Part shown: positions 1-5,423 of the stretch, piece by piece
Layout of the letters: each line of letters opens with the position of its first letter
Numbering within the stretch: position 1 is the stretch's first letter
Source: Flavobacterium endoglycinae
GTDB taxonomy: Bacteria; Bacteroidota; Bacteroidia; Flavobacteriales; Flavobacteriaceae
Assembly (NCBI RefSeq): GCF_017352115.1
Contig: NZ_CP071448.1
Coordinates: forward strand, 1,945,001-2,009,000
Length of the DNA stretch: 64,000 bases
Reading direction: 5' to 3'
Notes under the pieces: generated by a model
The model's input: only the letters and a program-made list of their open reading frames with translations
What the model was told of the DNA's origin: nothing
Database searches by the model: none
Made by a program: the position numbers and the translations under genes

Positions 1-61
1 TTACTTTGTTAAGTCCTTCTCCGTTTGATAATGATTTACCTCCAAATTTTAATATTTTCAT
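1..61 (-). CDS. thrA: Aspartate kinase N-terminus, partial (probably the bifunctional aspartokinase/homoserine dehydrogenase)
   Basis: Only the first 20 codons lie in the window; the gene continues beyond position 1 on the minus strand. The start MKILKFGGKSLSNGEGL contains the lysine and glycine-rich K-F-G-G-K/T-S motif that opens aspartate kinases. The ATG at 61 lies one base past the metX stop codon, so the two are almost certainly co-transcribed. Aspartate kinase makes aspartyl phosphate, the first step towards homoserine, the substrate of MetX. Whether it is fused to homoserine dehydrogenase, as is usual in flavobacteria, cannot be seen here. Confidence 0.8.
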   Translation of the reverse strand, partial: MKILKFGGKSLSNGEGLNKV

Positions 62-62
62 T

Positions 63-1052
63 TTATTTTGCTATTTTTTCTGCCTTAAAAATATCGGCAA
101 GTAAATGATCTAATTGTTTGTACTCTATTAAAAAAGCGTCATGTCCGTGAACCGAATCTATTTCGCTGTATGAAACATTGTTTTTAAACTTCTTTAATTC
201 ATTATAAGTTTCCAGATTTTCTTTTGGCGTAAAAAATAAATCTGAGTTGATTGCAATAATGTGTATTGCGGCATTTGATTTGGAAATTAATGTCTCGAAA
301 TCCTCACTATTTCGAGTTATATCGATTGTTTTCAGCAATTGGTTCATCAATTTATAAGAAGCAAGCTGATAACGTTTCTGCAGCTTGTTTCCGTGATGTG
401 CGAGCCAGCTTTCGATATTAAAAATCAAAAGATCCTGATTGATGGTTCGTTGAAATTTTTCTTTGAAAGATTCTGGAGAACGGTAACACAGCATAGCGTG
501 AATTCTGGCATCTTCGATTGGTTTTGATGAATTGTTCAGAATCTGTTCTTGCAGGAAACAATTGGCAATCATCCAGTCGGTCGATTTCCAGTCGGTTGCA
601 ATTGGAATTAAGTGTTCGGTGATATTTGGCGCCAACGCTAGAATTTCCCAAGCTACTCCACCGCCAACAGAGCCGCCGATTATAGCAAATACCTGTTCGA
701 TTTGTAACGCTTCGAGACCTTGCAGAAAGATTCTAGCAATGTCTCGTGTTTTAAAATCGAGATAGTTTTCAATGATAAAAGAATCATTGCCGTTGCCTGG
801 AACATTAAAGGCAAGAATCGTAAATTTATGGGTATCTATTGTTTTACCATCACCAATTAAATCGCTCCACCAACCATTCTCTCCAGTTACTTGTGCATTT
901 CCTGTTAAAGCATGGTTTACCAGAACAATTGGGGCAGAATGCAACGGCTGGCCTGAAAGTGTAAAACTTAAAGGCAGGTATGGATAAACTGCACCACTTT
1001 CGGTGATGAAATTTTGAATTATAATGGGACTTGGTATATTTTCCAATTTCAA
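63..1052 (-). CDS. metX: Homoserine O-acetyltransferase (MetX-type alpha/beta hydrolase)
   Basis: This 329-residue protein transfers an acetyl group from acetyl-CoA to homoserine, giving O-acetylhomoserine, the substrate of MetY. It shows the MetX version of the alpha/beta-hydrolase fold: the NHALTGNAQ segment near residue 46, the nucleophile elbow GGSVGGG with Ser128, an acidic residue in NSDLFF (Asp271), and the terminal histidine in GHDAFL (His304). It is shorter than the roughly 370 residues of many MetX proteins, as in other Bacteroidota. A SAM-I riboswitch and a promoter lie directly upstream, so expression should fall when SAM is plentiful. The aspartate kinase gene follows after one base. 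Acetyl rather than succinyl specificity is inferred from the family and from the neighbouring metY. Confidence 0.93.
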   Translation of the reverse strand: MKLENIPSPIIIQNFITESGAVYPYLPLSFTLSGQPLHSAPIVLVNHALTGNAQVTGENGWWSDLIGDGKTIDTHKFTILAFNVPGNGNDSFIIENYLDFKTRDIARIFLQGLEALQIEQVFAIIGGSVGGGVAWEILALAPNITEHLIPIATDWKSTDWMIANCFLQEQILNNSSKPIEDARIHAMLCYRSPESFKEKFQRTINQDLLIFNIESWLAHHGNKLQKRYQLASYKLMNQLLKTIDITRNSEDFETLISKSNAAIHIIAINSDLFFTPKENLETYNELKKFKNNVSYSEIDSVHGHDAFLIEYKQLDHLLADIFKAEKIAK

Positions 1053-1126
1053 ATCTTTTTTATTTTTGATTTGTATGTGGAAATATTAGAAAGAAAGTCT
1101 AGAGTGAAACTAGAAAAATTCTTGTT

Positions 1127-1231
1127 GTTATCTTTCCACGTTTGGGCGTGGTAGAATGCAGCACCTTCTTCGAATTAACGAAGGGTTGCTAAGGATTCAT
1201 CGGGTCTAATCCCTCCTCCTTTCTTTATAAC
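1127..1231 (-). promoter_or_regulatory. SAM-I (S-box) riboswitch in the metX leader
   Basis: On the minus strand this 105-base element has the S-box hallmarks in order. They are a P1 stem (GTTAT at 1231-1227 pairing with ATAAC at 1131-1127), AGAAAGGAGGAGGGA, a core matching the family GGCCCGATGAA...CAACC pattern (here TAGACCCGATGAATCCTTAGCAACC, read in parts), a P3 arm, a P4 arm with CCACG...CGTGG, and the returning AAGATAAC strand. The metX start is 75 bases downstream. No strong U-tailed terminator follows, only a short CTAG-based hairpin near 1098-1114, so control may be at translation or through a weak terminator. Confidence 0.92.
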
Positions 1232-1260
1232 ATTTCAATACGTTTTTGAACTTAACGGTG

Positions 1261-1292
1261 CAAATTAACTACTAATTTCTTAAACAAACAAA
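1261..1292 (-). promoter_or_regulatory. Promoter of the metX riboswitch transcript
   Basis: On the minus strand there is a TTTG box (1292-1289), 20 bases, then TTAATTTG (1268-1261), one base off the Bacteroidota -7 consensus TAnnTTTG. It would start transcription about 25 bases before the riboswitch. metX therefore has its own promoter, separate from the attenuator further upstream. Confidence 0.6.
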
Positions 1293-1423
1293 TTTTATCG
1301 AAACTGATTCTTCAATTTCTTAGATATAATTCAATCAGAAACTATTGTACGCACAAAATTACCGAACGTTATGCCCAGTAATGTTATGCAGGTTTTTAAC
1401 CTAATTTATGGTTCTTTTTCAAC

Positions 1424-1624
1424 TTAGATGAAAAGCGTTTCATTTTCTTTTGAGTACATCAAAAACGTTAATGAATTTGGTAGGTTTTTCACCATTTTTT
1501 TATCCGTTTCTGTTATTCCAAAACTTGGATGGATTAATTCATTTGTTGGCGGCGGATTATTTCTTTCGTTTTTCCTGTTTCTGAATGTTGAAAGTTTTTT
1601 TCTTAGGAAGTTTATTGCACTCAT
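1424..1624 (-). CDS. Small basic protein of unknown function between attenuator 1 and metX
   Basis: This is a 66-codon ORF that begins 82 bases after the terminator of attenuator 1. The N-terminal half is very basic (RKKLSTFRNRKNERNN), followed by a PPP turn and a more hydrophobic C-terminus. No family is recognised, and no signal peptide or membrane helix is seen. Its place, directly behind a Met/Cys leader and ahead of a methionine gene, parallels the small gene at 4818-5006, though the two proteins do not look homologous. The opposite strand is also open over this stretch (1428-1661), so coding status rests on position and ordinary codon use. It could instead be untranslated leader. Confidence 0.45.
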   Translation of the reverse strand: MSAINFLRKKLSTFRNRKNERNNPPPTNELIHPSFGITETDKKMVKNLPNSLTFLMYSKENETLFI

Positions 1625-1705
1625 GATATTTAAGTTTAAGTCAGTTATTATTATTTTATAATCTTTATTTTTTCTTTAATTCTTTGTTACTGTAACCAAA
1701 ATGAA

Positions 1706-1742
1706 TAAAAAAACCCTTTTGGATTTTTAATACCAAAAGGGT
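1706..1742 (-). terminator. Attenuator 1 terminator
   Basis: On the minus strand ACCCTTTTGG (1742-1733) and CCAAAAGGGT (1722-1713) form a perfect 10-base stem with a 10-base A/T loop, followed by a run of seven T. The ascending arm can pair instead with ATACTAAAAG (1778-1769), just behind the leader peptide stop codon, over 10 pairs with one G-U. The terminator and antiterminator are therefore mutually exclusive. Confidence 0.85.
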
Positions 1743-1777
1743 CTAAGTTTTTATGGAACTTATATATACTTTTAGTA

Positions 1778-1879
1778 TCAACAGACGCATACACAAATAC
1801 GTGCGACATTGAACATCTTGTTCATCTGAAGGGACTTATTCATTTGCGATTTGACTGTTATTTTAAAAAAATCTTGCAT
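1778..1879 (-). CDS. Met/Cys leader peptide 1 (attenuator ORF)
   Basis: Two in-frame starts exist, ATG at 1879 (33 residues) and ATG at 1843 (21 residues). Both end at TGA 1780-1778. The shared C-terminal part reads MNKSLQMNKMFNVARICVCV followed by a final Cys, so three of the last five codons are Cys and the body has two further Met after the second start. The antiterminator segment overlaps the stop codon and runs 9 bases past it. A ribosome finishing translation would cover it, and one stalled at the Met or Cys codons would leave it free. The peptide itself probably has no other function. The start choice is uncertain. Confidence 0.75.
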   Translation of the reverse strand: MQDFFKITVKSQMNKSLQMNKMFNVARICVCVC

Positions 1880-1982
1880 TTATTACTTTTTATAAACTTC
1901 CCGAATTGATTATTTTACCGAAAGTGTTTTATTCATTTTTAACAAACTATTCTCTGTTTTTAACAATTTTTAGTTTGTCTTA

Positions 1983-2014
1983 CAAATGTGCGAATATTTT
2001 TCGAATATTCCAAG
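1983..2014 (-). promoter_or_regulatory. Promoter of leader 1
   Basis: On the minus strand TTG (2013-2011) is followed by exactly 20 bases and CACATTTG (1990-1983), one base off TAnnTTTG. The spacer is an inverted repeat, GAATATTCG...AAATATTCG, which could also be an operator. The same spacing and the ACATTT core occur before leaders 2 and 3. The rest of the gap up to 2175 shows nothing recognisable. Confidence 0.6.
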
Positions 2015-2175
2015 TTATAAAAGCCCAATTTTTCTAAAATAACGTTAAAAAACAGCTTTTTACCGCTAAAAAACATCTTACAAAATTTATTTTTGAATTA
2101 AAGAAGGTTTTATCTTACAAAAATTAACTGACTTTCTGTTTCAATCTTTCAAAGAACTACTAATATTAGAGCCAC

Positions 2176-3264
2176 TTAAAGCCAGACAGCTTCTTTATTT
2201 TTAATTTTTTCGGCTACTTTTAAAATATCCGCTATAACTCCTCTTGCAATTGCTTGTCGGCTTGCCGCAGCACTTTGAATGACTATTGGAGTATTTGCAT
2301 ACGATTTGGTATAAATTTCAAAAATAGAATCAGAACCTTTCAATTGTCCAATTGCGGAAGTAACAGGTTCCGAAATCAATTTGACTTCAAGTGTGTTTTT
2401 CTCCACATCAAATTCGCCTACATATCGCAATACATGATTTTCTGCTTGTGTGATTTTGGCGATTTTAAAAGATTTGTCGATTGCTTCTTTATTTAGAATG
2501 CCATTTTTTTCTAAATGTTCTTCTTTAATAAGCGGATGGATTTTTATATCTGAAAATTCAAATTCTTTGCCTATTTCACGGGTAAGAATCAATAATTTCT
2601 TTGCGGTGTCATTTCCAGACAAATCTTCTTTAAAAGTAGATCGCATTAATCCTAGGAGACTAGCATCTTTTAAAACAGATGAAAAGGAGTTTTCTTCAGC
2701 CGAAAAACGATTAAAAACATAACTTAGATTATCTGAAAAGACGCCTCTTATTTTTGTTATTTTCTCGCCAGAGAAATACAAATCTCTTAAAGTTTGTAAA
2801 ACCGGAATTCCGGTATCGACAGAGGTTTCATATAAAAACTCTTTATCATGCTTTTTGAGATTTTCTCTAAGCTTTTTATAAAGATCGATTGGAAGCGTAT
2901 TGGCTTTTTTATTTACGGCAACAATATTAAATCCGTTTTCGATTAAAGTATTGTAATGTCCAATCAGTTCATCACTTGCAGTTGCATCGACTGCAATTAA
3001 ATTTTCGAATTCATTTTCTTTGGCAAATTCGATAATATCTTCTACCCTAAAAGGAACGGCCAATTGTCGAAAATTGGTTTCCCAGGAATATCCAACACCT
3101 TCTTTCTCGAAAAAGGCAACTGTTGAATTGGTAATTATTGGAAAGTGAAAATCAACATTTCTACTCTGAAGAAAAAACTCTTGGCTTTCGATAATCTGAT
3201 TGATTAAAGTGCTTCCAATATTACCAATTCCAAAAAGGATAATATTTATTTTTAGTTTTGACAT
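2176..3264 (-). CDS. hom: Homoserine dehydrogenase (monofunctional)
   Basis: This 362-residue protein reduces aspartate semialdehyde to homoserine with NAD(P)H. The Rossmann motif is at the N-terminus (FGIGNIGS, residues 11-18). The family substrate-binding segment AVNKKAN follows in the first half, and the GVFSDNLSYVF region corresponds to the GxxxGTxxYI part of the family with relaxed sequence. There is no ACT domain and no kinase domain, so it is distinct from the fused enzyme expected at the left edge. It follows metY by 184 bases, a gap that contains a terminator-like hairpin and a second stem, so its expression is probably lower than that of metY. It supplies the MetX substrate. Confidence in the family is high; why two homoserine dehydrogenases are kept is not shown. 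Confidence 0.85.
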   Translation of the reverse strand: MSKLKINIILFGIGNIGSTLINQIIESQEFFLQSRNVDFHFPIITNSTVAFFEKEGVGYSWETNFRQLAVPFRVEDIIEFAKENEFENLIAVDATASDELIGHYNTLIENGFNIVAVNKKANTLPIDLYKKLRENLKKHDKEFLYETSVDTGIPVLQTLRDLYFSGEKITKIRGVFSDNLSYVFNRFSAEENSFSSVLKDASLLGLMRSTFKEDLSGNDTAKKLLILTREIGKEFEFSDIKIHPLIKEEHLEKNGILNKEAIDKSFKIAKITQAENHVLRYVGEFDVEKNTLEVKLISEPVTSAIGQLKGSDSIFEIYTKSYANTPIVIQSAAASRQAIARGVIADILKVAEKIKNKEAVWL

Positions 3265-3319
3265 AATTTTAATTTTTATATAAGTTCATTTAAATCAACG
3301 TTTATATTGAACCTGCCAT

Positions 3320-3349
3320 GTTAGCGAGTAAACGCGGTGCGTTTCTAAC
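3320..3349 (-). other. Stem-loop in the leader of the homoserine dehydrogenase gene
   Basis: On the minus strand GTTAG (3349-3345) pairs with CTAAC (3324-3320), and inside it AAACGC pairs with GCGTTT around a 3-base loop with an unpaired ACTCG on one side. It sits about 55 bases before the start codon. It does not match a riboswitch class I can name, and it has no U-run. Confidence 0.4.
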
Positions 3350-3383
3350 TATATGGTTTATTTTATATCGATAGTCTTTTCAT

Positions 3384-3420
3384 AAAAAATCACCCTTAGC
3401 AGAACTCACGCTGCTAAAGG
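3384..3420 (-). terminator. Terminator-like hairpin between metY and the homoserine dehydrogenase gene
   Basis: On the minus strand CCTTTAGCAG (3420-3411) and CTGCTAAGGG (3402-3393) form a 10-base stem with an 8-base loop, followed by TGATTTTTT. It probably ends much of the metY transcript. I saw no good promoter between it and the next gene, so read-through is likely. Confidence 0.75.
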
Positions 3421-3448
3421 CAATTTTTCAAACAAAAAACAAAAAAAC

Positions 3449-4753
3449 CTAATTTTTATTAATGCTGTATTGCGATTGGGTTACGCTTTCAAAGACGGCT
3501 TGCAAATCGGCAATTAAATCTTCAACATCTTCTATTCCAACAGAAAGTCGGATTAAATCTTTCGAAACTCCTGTTGACAATTGTTCTTCTTCAGACAATT
3601 GCTGATGAGTGGTACTGGCCGGGTGGATAATCAGCGATTTGGTATCGCCAATATTGGCTAACAGCGAAAATAATCGTGTTTCATCTACAACTTTTTTGGC
3701 AGCATCAAATCCTCCTTTCAAACCAAAAGTTATGATTCCGCTTTGTCCTTCTGGAAGATATTCCTGAGCCAAATCATAATATTTATTGGTTTTTAAACCT
3801 GGATAGTTTACCCAAACCACCTCATCTTGCTGTTCTAACCATTCGGCTAATGCCAAAGCATTTTCACTGTGTTTTTTAATTCGGATTGGCAGTGTTTCTA
3901 ATCCCTGAATAATCTGAAAGGCGTTAAAAGGACTCAGAGCTGATCCGAAATCACGCAGTCCTTCAATTCTGGCTTTTGCAATAAAAGCGGCATTACCTAA
4001 AGCTTCGTGATACACTAATCCATGATATCCGGCAGAAGGTTCTGTAAATTCAGGGAATTTCCCGTTTGCCCAGTCAAAATTTCCGGCGTCAATGATTACA
4101 CCGCCTAATGAAGTTCCGTTTCCGGCAATATATTTAGTTAAGGAATGAATTACAATATCGGCACCGTATTTAATTGGGTTTAATAAATAAGGTGTCGCAA
4201 CTGTATTATCTACTATAAACGGCACTTTGAATGCTTTGGCTTCTGCCGAAATTCCTTTTAAGTCTAATACGTCTAATTTTGGATTCCCCAGAGATTCTAC
4301 AAAGAAGGCTCTTGTGTTTTCTTTGGCGGCTTTGGTAAAGTTTTCTGGATTAGAAGGATCTACAAAAGTGGTTGTAATTCCTAATCGTGGCAGCGTTACA
4401 CTTAATAAATTATAAGTTCCGCCGTATAAACTGTTAGATGCTACGATATGATCGCCAGCTCTAAGTAAAGTCAATAAAGTAGTCGCAATTGCAGATGCTC
4501 CAGATGCTGTAACTACAGCTCCAATTCCGCCTTCTAGTGCAGCCAAACGCTGTTCAAGAATATCATTTGTTGGATTGTTTAATCTTGTGTAGATAAAACC
4601 AGCTTCGGCTAATCCGAATAAATTAGCCGCATGATCTGCACTGTTAAATACGTATGATGACGTTTGGTAAATTGGTACTGCTCTTGTTCCTCCGTTTTTC
4701 GTTACATCATGTCCTGCGTGTAATGCGTTTGTTGCAAATTTTTGTGTACTCAT
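3449..4753 (-). CDS. metY: O-acetylhomoserine sulfhydrylase (aminocarboxypropyltransferase)
   Basis: This is a 434-residue Cys/Met-metabolism PLP enzyme that makes homocysteine from O-acetylhomoserine and sulfide. The PLP lysine is Lys207 in HSLTKYIAGNG, the PLP-binding Asp is in VDNTVATP (Asp182), and the YTRLNNPT and SGASAIATTLL segments near residues 55 and 84 are typical. A length of about 430 residues with the insert around NPTNDILEQR favours MetY over cystathionine gamma-synthase. It lies behind attenuator 2 and a 62-codon gene and before hom. Together with metX this gives direct sulfhydrylation of homoserine. Regulation by Met/Cys supply through attenuator 2 is inferred. Confidence 0.93.
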   Translation of the reverse strand: MSTQKFATNALHAGHDVTKNGGTRAVPIYQTSSYVFNSADHAANLFGLAEAGFIYTRLNNPTNDILEQRLAALEGGIGAVVTASGASAIATTLLTLLRAGDHIVASNSLYGGTYNLLSVTLPRLGITTTFVDPSNPENFTKAAKENTRAFFVESLGNPKLDVLDLKGISAEAKAFKVPFIVDNTVATPYLLNPIKYGADIVIHSLTKYIAGNGTSLGGVIIDAGNFDWANGKFPEFTEPSAGYHGLVYHEALGNAAFIAKARIEGLRDFGSALSPFNAFQIIQGLETLPIRIKKHSENALALAEWLEQQDEVVWVNYPGLKTNKYYDLAQEYLPEGQSGIITFGLKGGFDAAKKVVDETRLFSLLANIGDTKSLIIHPASTTHQQLSEEEQLSTGVSKDLIRLSVGIEDVEDLIADLQAVFESVTQSQYSINKN

Positions 4754-4817
4754 GATTTCTTAGTTTTTTAGGTATTGTTAATCCTATTATATATTGTAAA
4801 TGAATTTTAGAATTGGT

Positions 4818-5006
4818 TTATGCAAAAAAGTCTTCGCCTTCTTCTTCCAGATAATACAGTTGAAAGAGTAATGATTGCTGATTTTTTAAATCTTGTTCTT
4901 GATGTAGTCTTGCCACTTCTCTTGTAATATTTTCTGATTTTGTATTGTTGTTTTGAGAATCGTTTCTCAATAAATATTCTACTGCTATTGAATTTAATGT
5001 TTTCAT
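4818..5006 (-). CDS. Small protein of unknown function between attenuator 2 and metY
   Basis: This 62-codon ORF starts 26 bases after the attenuator 2 terminator and ends 64 bases before metY. The middle is polar (NDSQNNNTKSENITREVARLHQEQ), the C-terminus is hydrophobic and then acidic (LYYLEEEGEDFFA). It is probably one or two amphipathic helices with no signal peptide. The tight position in the metY operon and the absence of a competing gene make it more likely to be real than the 66-codon gene at 1424. No function can be assigned; a regulatory or accessory role in sulfur metabolism is a guess from context only. Confidence 0.6.
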   Translation of the reverse strand: MKTLNSIAVEYLLRNDSQNNNTKSENITREVARLHQEQDLKNQQSLLFQLYYLEEEGEDFFA

Positions 5007-5031
5007 GATCTTAATTTTAAATATTGAAATT

Positions 5032-5066
5032 AAAAAAGCCCTTTCGGATGGCTACCAAAAGGGCTT
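5032..5066 (-). terminator. Attenuator 2 terminator
   Basis: On the minus strand AAGCCCTTT and AAAGGGCTT form a 9-base stem around a loop containing GGTAGCCATCC, followed by TTTTTTAATT. The ascending strand CTTTTGGTAGC can pair instead with GTTGCCAAAAG at the end of leader peptide 2, giving 11 pairs with two G-U. A small TATAGT/ACTATA hairpin precedes it. Confidence 0.85.
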
Positions 5067-5099
5067 ATAGTGTAACTATAACTAAAGATTTGTATCTTT

Positions 5100-5180
5100 T
5101 TACTTTTGGCAACAGCAAATTGGGATGCACATCTGCATCATTCTACAACACATCATATTTCCTTTTGCTATTGTTTTCAT
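5100..5180 (-). CDS. Met/Cys leader peptide 2 (attenuator ORF of metY)
   Basis: The ORF is 26 codons with ATG at 5180 and TAA at 5102-5100. After MKTIAKGN it reads MMCCRMMQMC, then IPI, then CCCQK. It has six Met including the start and six Cys, nearly half the peptide. The antiterminator segment covers the last four codons. A ribosome held at the Met/Cys cluster in codons 9-18 leaves the antiterminator free. One that reaches the stop covers it and lets the terminator form. This is the clearest of the three leaders. Confidence 0.85.
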   Translation of the reverse strand: MKTIAKGNMMCCRMMQMCIPICCCQK

Positions 5181-5229
5181 TTTATTTAAAATTGATTTTT
5201 TATTTTTAAACTCGACTAATTTGATAGAG

Positions 5230-5261
5230 TAAATGTAATAAGTATTTTTTTAACGACCAAA
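5230..5261 (-). promoter_or_regulatory. Promoter of leader 2
   Basis: On the minus strand TTTG (5261-5258) is followed by exactly 20 bases and TACATTTA (5237-5230), one base off TAnnTTTG. The predicted start is about 43 bases before leader peptide 2. Confidence 0.65.
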
Positions 5262-5339
5262 TAAAAATTTAATATTTTCAATTATTTTTTTTCAACCCTT
5301 ATAAAATCAAGGATTCAACTTAGCATTGTGATTAAGTTT

Positions 5340-5409
5340 AGCCACAGATTAAAAGATTACAATGATTTAAAATCAATGCTAATTCGTCTAAACCTTTCAA
5401 TCTGTGGCT
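5340..5409. repeat. Inverted repeat AGCCACAGATT...AATCTGTGGCT
   Basis: Two perfect 11-base arms (5340-5350 and 5399-5409) flank 48 A/T-rich bases, with a run of T on the plus side. It lies 14 bases past the receptor gene stop. It may act as a processing or 3'-end hairpin for that gene. The sequence resembles a dispersed intergenic repeat of flavobacteria, which is from memory and was not checked. Confidence 0.6.
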
Positions 5410-5423
5410 TTTTTTTTAGGAGA

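Noticed and set aside
772..987. Plus-strand frame within metX and similar frames inside other genes
   Set aside because: These are antisense shadows of well-supported genes, with no promoter or start context of their own.
1428..1661. 77-codon plus-strand frame opposite the small gene at 1424
   Set aside because: It is composed mainly of Phe/Ser/Leu codons typical of an antisense shadow, has no promoter and leads into the attenuator. The minus-strand frame fits the operon better, although neither is certain.
5024..5209. 61-codon plus-strand frame over leader 2
   Set aside because: It reads through the terminator stem and is antisense to the leader peptide; the minus-strand attenuator explains the sequence.
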